A stretch of DNA of 64,000 bases from CALMAK01 sp964392265 (GTDB lineage Bacteria; Patescibacteriota; Saccharimonadia; Saccharimonadales; Saccharimonadaceae), in NCBI GenBank assembly GCA_964392265.1, contig CAYMOS010000003.1, forward strand, positions 62,001-126,000, in the 5' to 3' direction. Made by a program: the position numbers and the translations under genes. A model generated the notes under the pieces. The model had not been told where the DNA came from and ran no database searches. It was given only the letters and a program-made list of their open reading frames with translations. How positions within the stretch are numbered: the first letter of the stretch is position 1; the number at the start of each line of letters is the position of its first letter. Below are positions 8,820 to 17,659 of this stretch, one piece after another.

Positions 8820-10232
8820 TTATTTGTAGAGGTAAAAGCGTGCGGCATCTGTCGTATCGCCAGTAGTAATAATGCTGCTAGGAATTGATTTGCCGTTATA
8901 GGCGTCGGCTGTCATAGCGTAAGGTTTCTGTTTGGGGATGGTGGTTGTAACGGTGAGGTTGCCATTGTACGAGGCTACTGCTGCATAAAGCGCCTGCTGG
9001 TCGTTTGTGACGACGAGGGTTGGAACGTCAGGAATGATCAGGACGTCATGCGAGAAGTTTTTGACGATTTCTGGTGCGTAACGATAGCCATAGGCATATC
9101 GCTCGAGGCCAAACAGTACCAGCCCTCCAACTAATACAACTAATGGGATGAGCCCGGCAACACGTGCATATGGATTGAACGGAAATAGTTTGTACCATGT
9201 GCGCAGGATTCTCTCCAGACCGGTCGCAAGCAGAAGGAAAAGCGGCACAAACATGATACTGGTGAAGTCGGGGTTGATGATGAGTACTGGGAATAGCAAC
9301 ACCAGCCATGCAAGGATGACATAGCTCTGCACTGTCTCATAGGTCTTGATTGACCGATAGAGCCCATAAAGAATGATCAGGAAGGACCCAAGACCGAATA
9401 CCGGCAGCATGACACTTTGGCTGCCAAGTGAGGTGAATCCAAAGTATTGATTGGCAAGCTCCCCAAGGTTGACGAGAATTGATGGTGGCCACTCTCTCGG
9501 GATACCTAGCAGGCGTAAAAAGAGTGAAGGCTCGCGGATACCAGTGATAATCAGCGGCAAAAGAGCGACGAGTCCTATGCCAGCCGCTACTGCTAGACGT
9601 ACGCGCGGGAGTCGCTTGATGATATGTCGCAGGTGTGGATGCAAGAGGATGGCGCTTCCTAATGCAATCAGCACGTAAATACTGAGTGGCGTGTAGAGGC
9701 TAAGGGCGGCCGACAAGAAGAAAAGAATTTTCCAGGTAGCATGGAAACGGGCTCGTTTTGCGACGAGGGTTGCGAGGAGCAATAGCACAACTGGCCAAAA
9801 CAGATAGAGGACACTAACGGTGCCCTGTTGCGTTAAGAATAAAAACTGTCCAGTGGTAACGGCGAGAAGTGATGCTAAGACGGCAATGCCATGGCTAAAC
9901 CACTGACGAAGCAAGAGAATCATACAAAGAGCGGTGGTCACACCTAGGATAATCGACAGTAGTTTGATGCCCAGAAGACTGACGCCAAAAATAGATAAAA
10001 TGCCGTGTTGGGCAAGGTAAAACGGTGCATTCAAAGGGGCGCTGTGCCACAGTTCGCCAAGGTTTATCTGGCTGCTCGTCACAATACTATCCAGCGCCTG
10101 CTGGGTCAGTCCATTAGGGATAAAGAAGGCTGACACACTAATAAGGCTAATCAGGGCAATCGCAATCAGCGAATGACCTATCCAGTACCTTCGGCGGTAT
10201 AAAAATGATGAAGTGATATCGTTTTTGCTCAT
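8820..10232 (-). CDS. Polytopic membrane protein, GT-C (GT39/ArnT)-like glycosyltransferase
   Basis: A 470-residue protein with about eleven hydrophobic segments. The first extracytoplasmic loop (residues 40-80: DSIVTSSQINLGELWHSAPL) and the general layout resemble GT39/ArnT/PMT-type transferases that use polyprenyl-phosphate sugars, and the soluble C-terminal tail is short (VLIIPDVPTLVVTNDQQ). The canonical acidic pair of the first loop is not obvious, so function is uncertain. It sits between dnaB (26 bp) and ybaB on the same strand. A glycosylation role at the cell envelope is inferred. Confidence 0.65.
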   Translation of the reverse strand: MSKNDITSSFLYRRRYWIGHSLIAIALISLISVSAFFIPNGLTQQALDSIVTSSQINLGELWHSAPLNAPFYLAQHGILSIFGVSLLGIKLLSIILGVTTALCMILLLRQWFSHGIAVLASLLAVTTGQFLFLTQQGTVSVLYLFWPVVLLLLATLVAKRARFHATWKILFFLSAALSLYTPLSIYVLIALGSAILLHPHLRHIIKRLPRVRLAVAAGIGLVALLPLIITGIREPSLFLRLLGIPREWPPSILVNLGELANQYFGFTSLGSQSVMLPVFGLGSFLIILYGLYRSIKTYETVQSYVILAWLVLLFPVLIINPDFTSIMFVPLFLLLATGLERILRTWYKLFPFNPYARVAGLIPLVVLVGGLVLFGLERYAYGYRYAPEIVKNFSHDVLIIPDVPTLVVTNDQQALYAAVASYNGNLTVTTTIPKQKPYAMTADAYNGKSIPSSIITTGDTTDAARFYLYK

Positions 10233-10258
10233 AAAGCTACGTTTAACATTGTACCACG

Positions 10259-11608
10259 TTACTCGTGACGCTTGTCGAGTGACATAAAGCGCAGACGCTC
10301 TGGGTGGAAGTATAATTCAACCTTACCGACAGGTCCGTTACGGTGCTTGGCGATAATGAGGTCGGTAATATTCTCGCGCTCGGTCTCTGGATTATAGTAG
10401 GCTTCGCGGTAGATGAACATAACGATGTCGGCGTCTTGTTCGATCGAACCGGATTCACGCAGGTCGGCTAGCTGTGGAATTTGCGGGCTACGGCTTTCGA
10501 CGGAACGAGACAACTGCGACAGGGCGATAACAGGGACATTCAATTCCCTGGCGATTAATTTAAGGCCACGAGAAATCTCACTGACCTCTTGCACGCGGTT
10601 GCCATCACTTCGCCCACTGCCCTGCATCAACTGTAGATAGTCGACGATGATGAGGCCCAAAGGGGCTTCATGAGCCTGGCGACGGGCTTTGGTGCGCATT
10701 TCAAGCACCGTCAGGCCTGGGGTGTCGTCAATGTAAATCGGTGCTTCGGCCATTTCGCCCATTGCCTCGGATAGTTTCGAAAAGTCATCGTCGGACAGAT
10801 TACCGGTGCGAATATTCCATGCATCTACCCCTGAGGCGTCGGCTAACATACGATCAACCAATTGTTCTTTACTCATCTCGAGGCTAAAGAATAAGACTGA
10901 TTGCTTGGCGATCGTGGCAACGTTATAGGCCAGATTCGTCACCAATGTGGTCTTACCCATGGCTGGTCGCGCAGCCAGGATGATAAGGTCGCTGCGCTGC
11001 AACCCAGCAGTCATGTTATCAAGGTCCCGGTAGCCGGTACGGACACCACGAATAGCGCCTTTGTTACGGTGAAGCTCCTCGAGGCGGTCAAAACTCTCTG
11101 TGAGGATACTCTCAAGGCTAACGAGGTCTTGTTTGAGTGATTGGTCGCTGACGCTAAAGAGCTCGGCCTCTGCCCTTTCCAGTAATTCCTGTGTTGAGGT
11201 ATCCTCGTCAAATCCCATCTCGGAGATTTCAGAGCTCGCCTTAATCAGACGACGACGAATTGCTGCGGTAGCAACCAGTTCAGCATAGGCGGCAGCATGA
11301 GCAGCAGTCGGAACATAATTGGTGAGTTCACTGAGGTAGGCTGATCCACCGACGATATCCAGTTCGTCTTTCTTCTTCAACTCGTCAGTCAGCGTCAGAA
11401 GATCGACTGGTTTATGCTTTTCGTATAAACGCATCATACCGCCAAAAATAATAGCGTGGCGCTTTTCGTAAAAATCATCCGGCCGGACGTGTTCAGAGAC
11501 GTCAGCCAGAACTTCTTCGTCAATCAATACCGCACCAATCAGACTTTTTTCAGCGTCCAAATTCTGCGGAGGAATTTTACCGGCCACTACTTCTTTCTTT
11601 GCTGTCAC
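10259..11608 (-). CDS. dnaB: Replicative DNA helicase DnaB
   Basis: Unwinds DNA at the replication fork. The 449-residue protein starts with the helical N-terminal domain (PPQNLDAEKSLIGAVLID). The RecA-like motor has Walker A RPAMGKTTLVTNLAYN near 208, Walker B LGLIIVDYLQLMQG near 310, and conserved ALSQLSRSVESR and DLRESGSIEQDADIVMFIYR. It overlaps dnaX by four bases (ATGA), so helicase and clamp-loader subunit are made from one message. No intein is present. Confidence 0.97.
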   Translation of the reverse strand: MTAKKEVVAGKIPPQNLDAEKSLIGAVLIDEEVLADVSEHVRPDDFYEKRHAIIFGGMMRLYEKHKPVDLLTLTDELKKKDELDIVGGSAYLSELTNYVPTAAHAAAYAELVATAAIRRRLIKASSEISEMGFDEDTSTQELLERAEAELFSVSDQSLKQDLVSLESILTESFDRLEELHRNKGAIRGVRTGYRDLDNMTAGLQRSDLIILAARPAMGKTTLVTNLAYNVATIAKQSVLFFSLEMSKEQLVDRMLADASGVDAWNIRTGNLSDDDFSKLSEAMGEMAEAPIYIDDTPGLTVLEMRTKARRQAHEAPLGLIIVDYLQLMQGSGRSDGNRVQEVSEISRGLKLIARELNVPVIALSQLSRSVESRSPQIPQLADLRESGSIEQDADIVMFIYREAYYNPETERENITDLIIAKHRNGPVGKVELYFHPERLRFMSLDKRHE

Positions 11609-13068
11609 AACTGTACCTCTTCTCCTCCGCCCATAATAGCAGCAACTGCGGCGGCTTGGCTATCTTTTAACGGAGGACCGGTAGGGACTGTTTCGATCGT
11701 TAGGCCATCAGTACCGGTGTCGGTCAAGCCTTGGTGAAGCAATGGTTGGTAGCGAGGATCGTCGAGTTTCTTTTTCCAAAAGGCTGTCCCGGTATAGAGG
11801 CGTAATGTGTCTCCATCAACCTCTGGTTTGCATTTAGCGAGGATGCTAGAAAGCGCAAGATGATGTTCTTTCATGTGTGCCAAATAGGTGTCCCAGTCAA
11901 ACGCAACGGGGGCTGAGGATTTCTTCTTGGCAAGTGGCTTTTCGGGAGCGGGCGTTGGTTCCTGTTTAAGTATTTCTTTTTCGAGATGTGATTCACTTGG
12001 TCGGGGCTTGGTTGCTTCTTTCGCGAGAGGAGCCAGTTCGGGGGCAACAGCGACAGCTGTCGCGACGCTCTTTTTTGGCGGTGCCGGTGCCGTTGGCGTA
12101 GAGAGTGATAGCAAGGCGGTGAGGAGCAATATATCTGGCCGAGGTGAGCGCAAAGCTTCAACGAGACGATTCAGTAACGTCAGCCAATGCGGTTCGCTCA
12201 TAAGGCGAGGCCTCAGCAAACTAATCAATTGGTTGATGATGCGCACCGGGTCAATTCCTTTTTGTTCAAGGGCATCAAGCGCAGCAATCACCGCACCGGT
12301 GTTGCTGTTTTCGTAGGCGGTAAGGAGGCCTGCCAATTCTCCTTTAGGGGCGAGACCGACAATTTGTTCAACAAGCTCTGTCGAAATAGGCGTTGAGGTG
12401 TCAGATAGCCCGCGTAACTGGTCAAGAAGGCTGATGCTGTCACGAAAACTGCCGTCGCCATGCTCGGCGATCAAGGTGAGCGCATCATCATCAATTGCAA
12501 TCTTTTCGTTATCAGCGATTGATCGGAGGTGCTTGACGGCATCGTCGAGGCTAATTGAGCGGAACGTAAAGCGCTGCGTGCGGCTGAGGATGGTATCGGG
12601 TACTTTATGAAGATCGGTTGTTGCCAGGATGAAGACGACGTGTTCTGGTGGTTCCTCGAGGGTTTTAAGGAGCGCATTAAACGCGGCCTTTGACAGCATA
12701 TGCACCTCGTCAATAATATAGACTTTCTTGCTGGCTTTGGCGGGTGCAACCTGCACCTTGTCACGTAGATCACGGACATCATCAACACCGTTGTTACTGG
12801 CGGCGTCGATTTCGATAATATCAAGATGTGTGACGTCTTCGTCATACGGAAGCTGGTTAATCTCGTGGGCAAGGATGCGCGCGATTGAGGTCTTCCCTAC
12901 TCCCTTGGGGCCAGTCAGTAAATAGGCATGGGCGATGTTTCCTTGCTGTAACGAACGCGACAAAATAGTGGTAACATGATCTTGCCCCACGATTTCGTCA
13001 AGTGTTTTGCTGCGATATTTTCGGTACAGCGCACGCGAATCAGACACCTTTTTACTCCCCTTGGTCAT
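11605..13068 (-). CDS. dnaX: DNA polymerase III subunit gamma/tau, zinc module absent
   Basis: Clamp-loader ATPase; 487 residues. Walker A GPKGVGKTSIARIL near 52, Walker B YIIDEVHMLS near 118 and sensor TILSRTQRF near 160 are present. The Cys4 zinc module that normally sits between Walker A and DLIEIDAAS is missing: ARILAHEINQLPYDEDVTHLD runs straight into IIEIDAASNNG. A low-complexity linker and a C-terminal domain follow. No A6G-type slippery site is seen, so one product is expected. The start is ambiguous: the ATG at 13068 is six bases from a TATGAT box (leaderless), while a GTG at 13047 has AGGGGAG seven bases upstream. Confidence 0.94.
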   Translation of the reverse strand: MTKGSKKVSDSRALYRKYRSKTLDEIVGQDHVTTILSRSLQQGNIAHAYLLTGPKGVGKTSIARILAHEINQLPYDEDVTHLDIIEIDAASNNGVDDVRDLRDKVQVAPAKASKKVYIIDEVHMLSKAAFNALLKTLEEPPEHVVFILATTDLHKVPDTILSRTQRFTFRSISLDDAVKHLRSIADNEKIAIDDDALTLIAEHGDGSFRDSISLLDQLRGLSDTSTPISTELVEQIVGLAPKGELAGLLTAYENSNTGAVIAALDALEQKGIDPVRIINQLISLLRPRLMSEPHWLTLLNRLVEALRSPRPDILLLTALLSLSTPTAPAPPKKSVATAVAVAPELAPLAKEATKPRPSESHLEKEILKQEPTPAPEKPLAKKKSSAPVAFDWDTYLAHMKEHHLALSSILAKCKPEVDGDTLRLYTGTAFWKKKLDDPRYQPLLHQGLTDTGTDGLTIETVPTGPPLKDSQAAAVAAIMGGGEEVQL

Positions 13069-13119
13069 AGGTCTATCATAGCACGAACCGACATCTTGGA
13101 TTGTTGTAAAATTCGGAGG

Positions 13120-13992
13120 CTAGAACAGCGATGCCTGCTGCGGCGGCAGGTCAAGTATTAATGGTGTATTGGACTGGCTCATGTGATAGCCGGTATACTT
13201 CTTCAAGTTGCTCAGCACTAGTCGTCCCTCGTAGTCATTAATGGCGATTGTACCGATCAGGCCGATGGGTGTTCCGGCCATTTTTGCTTGGTCAGAGATG
13301 TCGTCGATGTCGGTGAGGACGGGCGTACTACCAGAGGGGAAGTAAAACGAATCGAGTGCAATATACTCCGGTTTGTCAAATGTCAGACGTAACTCACTGG
13401 CGATATTCTGGATATGTTCATCAAGCTCTTGTCTCGCCTTGATGGCGTCAAGAGGCCGGGTCATTAATCGCTGCTTTTGGGCCGCTTGTACAGACTCTCG
13501 AATCGTCGGCATGTTTGCAATCTTGGCCTCGTGGTCACGGGCAATCAAGGCTGTTGGTGCGGTCTCGAGAATATAGGCATGACGCGCGCCCTGTTCCAGA
13601 AGGCGATCGTAGACTCTGATGGCGTGGGCGATGCCAACCTTAGTGACACCTTCGCCAAAATGTGCCAAATAGACAGCGTGAGGTTCGGCGTTACGTTTCT
13701 CTTGTTGAGAGGAGATCGAAGTAGCATGGTAAAAGGCCGGGTTAAATCCGGTACGATTCTGACAGGCAGGACAGGTATCATATTTGCTGTCGGTGACGGC
13801 TGATTCGGGACAGGCATGTCGTGCGCGGGTAGCCATGTCATACCAGCCAATACAGTAGCGGGTATCTAGCGCAAATGAAACGTCGTGTAAGTCATAGGGA
13901 GAATGCGCCTCGATGATGCCATCGGGCAGGATGAGATCAATGTACGGTTGTTTTTGTCGGTAGCCGACCCCACCAAACAGAGTAAATGTCAT
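13120..13992 (-). CDS. DUF2797 family protein
   Basis: A 290-residue protein matching the pattern of the DUF2797 family: a cysteine-containing N-terminal part (RYCIGWYD, CPES, CPACQNRTGFNPAFY) that may hold a small zinc knuckle, followed by VYLAHFGEGVTKVGIAHAIR and a GIY-YIG-like core, and a beta-rich C-terminus (GTPIGLIGTIAINDYEGRLVL). Function is unknown. It follows the 14017-14535 gene by 24 bases and precedes dnaX by about 50, all on the minus strand. Confidence 0.75.
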   Translation of the reverse strand: MTFTLFGGVGYRQKQPYIDLILPDGIIEAHSPYDLHDVSFALDTRYCIGWYDMATRARHACPESAVTDSKYDTCPACQNRTGFNPAFYHATSISSQQEKRNAEPHAVYLAHFGEGVTKVGIAHAIRVYDRLLEQGARHAYILETAPTALIARDHEAKIANMPTIRESVQAAQKQRLMTRPLDAIKARQELDEHIQNIASELRLTFDKPEYIALDSFYFPSGSTPVLTDIDDISDQAKMAGTPIGLIGTIAINDYEGRLVLSNLKKYTGYHMSQSNTPLILDLPPQQASLF

Positions 13993-14016
13993 GATACGAG
14001 CCCGTGCAGTAGCGTT

Positions 14017-14535
14017 TTACAGTGCTGCTTCGACTGCCGCCCACGTAGCGTCTGGGTTGTCAGCAGGAACAATAATTGTCACCTGGTCACCAATATTGAT
14101 GCGGAAATACGTCACGCTGGCCAGCAAGATGCGATATTCATGACCGTTGGCTTCAACAAAGTAGGCACCGTCATGCTGGACAAGGGTACCGATGATTTGC
14201 TTGCGTTCGATTGGGCCGATTTGTTTGTAGATAAAGCTGCCGTCATCGGCAATCGTCAGTTTGAGAATGTCGCCCTCGACAAGCTTTGATTTTGATGCGT
14301 AATTGGCAGGTACTGGATATTCTTTACCGTCAGGGCCGGCAAATTTTTGGCCATCAAAGACACCCTCGATTACCTTACCACCCACCTCTTCATGGGTACT
14401 GTTGCGTGGTGTTACGACAGTGCCATCATCGCCAATGATACTAATGAGGAGTTCCTTGGCAGCGGCTAGATTGGTTTCGGCTTCTTGAATAAGCGAGTGT
14501 AATCGCTTTACTTGCTTTTCTGGTAGGTCAGACAT
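14017..14535 (-). CDS. Conserved hypothetical protein, coiled coil plus beta-rich domain
   Basis: A 172-residue acidic protein that I cannot name. Residues 1-33 form a predicted coiled coil (KQVKRLHSLIQEAETNLAAAKELL). The rest is beta-rich with a possible OB or SH3-like repeat (GKVIEGVFDGQKF, KLVEGDILKLTI, EANGHEYRILLASV, NIGDQVTIIVPAD). The layout is vaguely like transcription-elongation or translation-associated factors, but no diagnostic motif is seen. It has a very good promoter and sits head-on upstream of DUF2797 and the replication genes. Confidence 0.75.
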   Translation of the reverse strand: MSDLPEKQVKRLHSLIQEAETNLAAAKELLISIIGDDGTVVTPRNSTHEEVGGKVIEGVFDGQKFAGPDGKEYPVPANYASKSKLVEGDILKLTIADDGSFIYKQIGPIERKQIIGTLVQHDGAYFVEANGHEYRILLASVTYFRINIGDQVTIIVPADNPDATWAAVEAAL

Positions 14536-14584
14536 GGTTTTCTCGCAATTCCTTTTGTCTCTGTTTTAAATATAACTACCTCGG

Positions 14585-14613
14585 ACTATAGCAATCAATC
14601 TGTTTACTGTCAA
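14585..14613 (-). promoter_or_regulatory. Promoter of the 14535 gene and the operon below it
   Basis: On the minus strand TTGACA (14608-14613), 17-nt spacer, TATAGT (14585-14590) with TGC before the -10. Confidence 0.8.
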
Positions 14614-14684
14614 TCTTTTTCGGTGATATCCACAGTGCCACCAGATGGGTGAGAAAAACTGTTGTATATTTTGTTCTTGCAATC

Positions 14685-14715
14685 AAAATCACCGCCTGGT
14701 ATAGACGGTGATTTT
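14685..14715 (-). terminator. Intrinsic terminator after rplL
   Basis: A ten-base stem (AAAATCACCG with CGGTGATTTT) around an 11-nt loop, about 40 bases beyond the rplL stop; the T-rich arm lies at the 3' side on the minus strand. Confidence 0.85.
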
Positions 14716-14756
14716 GTTCTTACCATTCGGTCGAAATAGCGTGATATATCAGTGAC

Positions 14757-15134
14757 TTAGGCAACTTCTACAGTTGCGCCAGCTTCTTCAAGAGCTTTCT
14801 TTGCAGCCTCAGCGTCGTCCTTTGATACCTTTTCCTTTACAGGAGCTGGAGCACCATCAACGATTGCCTTTGCTTCACCAAGACCAAGACCAGTAATTTC
14901 CTTTACAGCCTTGATAACAGCTACCTTCTGAGCACCTGCATCTTTAAGGGTAACAGTGAATTCAGTCTTTTCGTCAGCAGCGTCAGCAGCAGGACCTGCA
15001 GCTGGACCGGCAACAGCAACGGCAGCAGCAGCTGGTTCGATGCCATATTCGTCCTTAAGGACAGTTTTTAGTTCGTTTACTTCAAGTACGGTAAGCTTGG
15101 TTAGCTCTTCCGCAAGTTTCTTTACGTCAGCCAT
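14757..15134 (-). CDS. rplL: 50S ribosomal protein L7/L12
   Basis: Stalk protein that recruits translational GTPases; 125 residues, normal length. The N-terminal dimerisation helices (LAEELTKLTVLEVNELKTVL), the alanine-rich hinge (about 35-55) and the C-terminal domain with KVAVIKAVKEITGLGLGEAK and the final AGATVEVA are all present. It follows rplJ by 48 bases and ends at a terminator, forming the usual rplJ-rplL pair. Confidence 0.98.
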   Translation of the reverse strand: MADVKKLAEELTKLTVLEVNELKTVLKDEYGIEPAAAAVAVAGPAAGPAADAADEKTEFTVTLKDAGAQKVAVIKAVKEITGLGLGEAKAIVDGAPAPVKEKVSKDDAEAAKKALEEAGATVEVA

Positions 15135-15182
15135 GTGAGTAAATTCCTTTCGTTAATTAAAATTCGATAAGACACGTTTGGT

Positions 15183-15707
15183 TTATGCAGAAGCTTTGGC
15201 TTCGACACCATCCAACAACGCATGAAGGTTGCCAGAAAGCGCATTGGTAACATCGTGTACAGGTGAAAGCAGTGTCGCCACCACTTCGGCGATAAGCTGA
15301 TTCTTGCTTGGTAGTCCTGCAAGTGCTTTGACTTCCTCGGTAGAGATAGCCAAGCCTTCGCCAGAAAAACCACCAACGAGTTGCAAGGCTGGGTGAGTTT
15401 TTGCAAACTCGTCCAAGACCTTTGCAGGGGCTACTTCGTCATCACTACTGACGGCATAGACAAGCTGGCCGGTAAGAAGTGAGGTGTCAGTATCCTTGTA
15501 TGTGTCGCTGGCAGCCATGGCAACGCGGACAAGACGGTTTTTCACCACCTTGATTACGACGCCTGCCTCACGTGCAGCGCGGCGAAGCGCTTGTACGTCG
15601 GCAACGGTCAGACCCTGATACGATGCAAATGCAGTTCCTTTTGCCGAGGCAAGTAGTTCTGCAAGTTCTGCAACCAAAACGTTCTTTTTATCGCGTGAAA
15701 TTGCCAT
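15183..15707 (-). CDS. rplJ: 50S ribosomal protein L10
   Basis: Stalk base protein that binds 23S rRNA and anchors L7/L12 dimers; 174 residues. Seen: MAISRDKKNVLVAELAELL start, the conserved ASYQGLTVADVQALRRAAREAG segment and VVKNRLVRVA. The C-terminal helix (VTNALSGNLHALLDGVEAK) is where L12 dimers dock. A long 5' leader of L10-leader type precedes it and likely mediates autoregulation by the L10-L12 complex. Confidence 0.98.
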   Translation of the reverse strand: MAISRDKKNVLVAELAELLASAKGTAFASYQGLTVADVQALRRAAREAGVVIKVVKNRLVRVAMAASDTYKDTDTSLLTGQLVYAVSSDDEVAPAKVLDEFAKTHPALQLVGGFSGEGLAISTEEVKALAGLPSKNQLIAEVVATLLSPVHDVTNALSGNLHALLDGVEAKASA

Positions 15708-15948
15708 AAAATATATTCTCCGTTTGGTTTATTAGTATATTCGACCGAATTGTTAAGGTGGTAATGTGAGAATCCCGACAAGTTGATGAGTTCTGTTCAA
15801 AGCCCTTCTGGGTTCGAACGAATCAAAAAAGTCTTTGATTCTCGCACTACCAAAGACTTACATGAGTTATAACTGTTTGTTACATCCTCGGTAGCTGATT
15901 AAGTGTTCCGTATGTCGGTTCACCGCCACTGTCTCTGGTAATGTCTAC
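15708..15948 (-). promoter_or_regulatory. rplJ 5' leader (L10 leader RNA)
   Basis: This fills the 347-base gap upstream of rplJ. On the minus strand the core carries CCAGAGACAGTGGCGGTGA (complement of about 15921-15940) and CTACCGAGGATGTAAC (complement of about 15880-15895), which match the conserved internal-loop sides of the bacterial L10 leader that is bound by L10(L12)4. Downstream lie a terminator-like hairpin and a further hairpin (GTTCGAACCC / GGGCTTTGAAC). Recognition is from memory of the family consensus, without a covariance search. Confidence 0.75.
15825..15859 (-). terminator. Candidate attenuator in the rplJ leader
   Basis: On the minus strand a nine-base stem AAGTCTTTG / CAAAGACTT (851-859 with 829-837 of the 15 kb block) is followed by a T run. 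A competing pairing GAATCAAA / TTTTGATTC overlaps the 3' arm. This is what a transcription attenuator needs: mutually exclusive terminator and anti-terminator. Confidence 0.65.
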
Positions 15949-15953
15949 CTTGC

Positions 15954-15982
15954 AGTATAGGTCATCTACGTAAAATAGTCAA
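15954..15982 (-). promoter_or_regulatory. rplJL promoter
   Basis: On the minus strand TTGACT (15977-15982), 17-nt spacer, TATACT (15954-15959). Transcription would begin near 15947 and give a leader of about 240 bases. Confidence 0.85.
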
Positions 15983-16054
15983 CACTTCTGCCATAAGGAG
16001 AGCTGATTGAGGGAGGTTCGACATTCCATTCGAAATATGCTATAATTAAAAGAT

Positions 16055-17128
16055 ATGGCAAAACAGGATTACTTTTATCCTCCTATTGATGATGCCCCTC
16101 TGAGTCGGACTTGGTCATTTGATCTTCCGGCTGAGTTTGTCGAGCCGGAAGGTAGTCCGATTGCACCTACCCCTATCCTGAATATCATGAATCCGTGGTG
16201 CGAGGAAGCAACAAGGCGAGATCGTGCGCGCAAAGAGGCCTTTGCGCCCCTCTTTGATCCTCATAATGCACCTGCATTAGTGCCGTCGAAAGTGGCCGAT
16301 ATGATCATGCTGAATCAGTTAACAGGTGAGGCTCATCGCTTAACAAACGCTCTTGCGGCATATACAGCCTGGAATGCTGATATGCCCAGTCTTGAGACGT
16401 GGACACCAGAGCAGAAAGAGTATGCGAGACTGCAATCAATCAGGGCTGAGGTAGCTGATAAGGGTCTTGATGAAGCTCACGAGGCTCTTTTACAAGGAAC
16501 GCTGACCCCTAGTGAAGGTCTGGCCCTCCTTCGCCACACTCAACTGACTGCATGTGAACTTGCAATGGTGGTGCACCCCTATGGATATCGCATGGAATAT
16601 GTCAAAGATGAGCGGGCGCAGGTCTTGGCAGCAATTGCTCAACATCACGGTGTCGTTGCGCCAGTGAGGCGGGAGCCGTATCAGAAGATCACTTTCCAGC
16701 CTCATTTTGAGTATCACAGGGGGAGCCGAGCTGCTACCTTAGGGGGTTTGCTCGTGACCTATAAGCGTCCTATCGGCCATATTCTTGATGAGAATGAACG
16801 ACGAATTAAGGTGATCGAGCGCCAATCAGCTGCTATTCGTGTCGACCCTCAGGCGGCCGATCTTCTTCCTAGTCTTGCACGCTTACTTCGTGCGCCCTTA
16901 CCGATTAGCGCTAGTGATGGGAGTGTATCGCTTGATGAGCTTCGGCACCAGACAATGTATGAAGACTATTTTGGTTATGCCATTCAAGGCGATCCGGATG
17001 TCGACTATCTTATACCCCTTTCGACGATGACGTATGGGGCCCGAGAGACTGAGGTGGAGTATGAAGATCGTTTGCGAGGTGAGGAAGCCCTAGCTCGCAA
17101 GCTTGGCGATGCGGGTCTCACCCGCTGA
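16055..17128 (+). CDS. Hypothetical protein
   Basis: A 357-residue soluble protein that I do not recognise. It is rich in charged residues and proline at the N-terminus (PPIDDAPLSRTW, PEGSPIAPTP), has a helical middle (QKEYARLQSIRAEVADKGLDEAHEALLQGTLT) and no signal peptide or membrane segment. The TATAAT box at 16041-16046 with TCGACA 17 bases upstream puts the transcription start at the ATG, so the message is probably leaderless. It ends 35 bases before the dihydrofolate reductase gene, which has its own -10. Confidence 0.75.
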   Translation: MAKQDYFYPPIDDAPLSRTWSFDLPAEFVEPEGSPIAPTPILNIMNPWCEEATRRDRARKEAFAPLFDPHNAPALVPSKVADMIMLNQLTGEAHRLTNALAAYTAWNADMPSLETWTPEQKEYARLQSIRAEVADKGLDEAHEALLQGTLTPSEGLALLRHTQLTACELAMVVHPYGYRMEYVKDERAQVLAAIAQHHGVVAPVRREPYQKITFQPHFEYHRGSRAATLGGLLVTYKRPIGHILDENERRIKVIERQSAAIRVDPQAADLLPSLARLLRAPLPISASDGSVSLDELRHQTMYEDYFGYAIQGDPDVDYLIPLSTMTYGARETEVEYEDRLRGEEALARKLGDAGLTR

Positions 17129-17163
17129 TCGTATGAATTTAGTAGGCGTGGTATGATATCACC

Positions 17164-17655
17164 ATGAAAAGTATTATCGTCGCCTATGACAAACACCGAG
17201 GTATTGGGGCCGATAATGACTTGTTATGGATGCGAGACTTACCTGCAGACCTAGCGCATTTTAAAAAGTTGACCACTGGTACATCTATTATAATGGGGCG
17301 ACGAACGTTCGAGTCAATTGGCTCTCGCCCTCTTCCCAACCGTCAAAACATCGTCGTCAGCCGTACACCGACTGGTGTGGACGGTGTCATCACCTGTCTT
17401 TCGTTGTCGGCAGCTTACGATATGGCGCAATATGAGGTTTTTGTGATAGGTGGCGCTCAGATATATGAGGCGGCGCTTGATCAAATGGATAGACTGTATA
17501 TTACGGAGGTTGACGCCGAGTTCCCCCAAGCGACAGTCTTTTTTCCGGAATTTGATGCCAGCCAGTGGCAAGAAATATCCCGCGAGCATCATCCGGTAGA
17601 TGAGAAAAACCGTTACGCATTTGACTGGGTGGTATACGAAAGAGTCACCACGTAG
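17164..17655 (+). CDS. folA: Dihydrofolate reductase
   Basis: Reduces dihydrofolate to tetrahydrofolate with NADPH; 163 residues. Family residues are in place: GIGADNDLLWMRDLPADLAHFK (substrate aspartate region), TGTSIIMGRRTFESIG, PLPNRQNIVVSR and FVIGGAQIYEAAL. Thymidylate synthase, which consumes methylene-tetrahydrofolate, is 3 kb downstream, so the two form a thymidylate cycle. A TATGAT at 17152-17157 lies six bases from the ATG with no Shine-Dalgarno (leaderless). Confidence 0.95.
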   Translation: MKSIIVAYDKHRGIGADNDLLWMRDLPADLAHFKKLTTGTSIIMGRRTFESIGSRPLPNRQNIVVSRTPTGVDGVITCLSLSAAYDMAQYEVFVIGGAQIYEAALDQMDRLYITEVDAEFPQATVFFPEFDASQWQEISREHHPVDEKNRYAFDWVVYERVTT

Positions 17656-17659
17656 TTGT

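Noticed and set aside
11605..13068. Programmed frameshift to make gamma from dnaX
   Set aside because: No A6G-type slippery run or downstream stem was seen in the right region.
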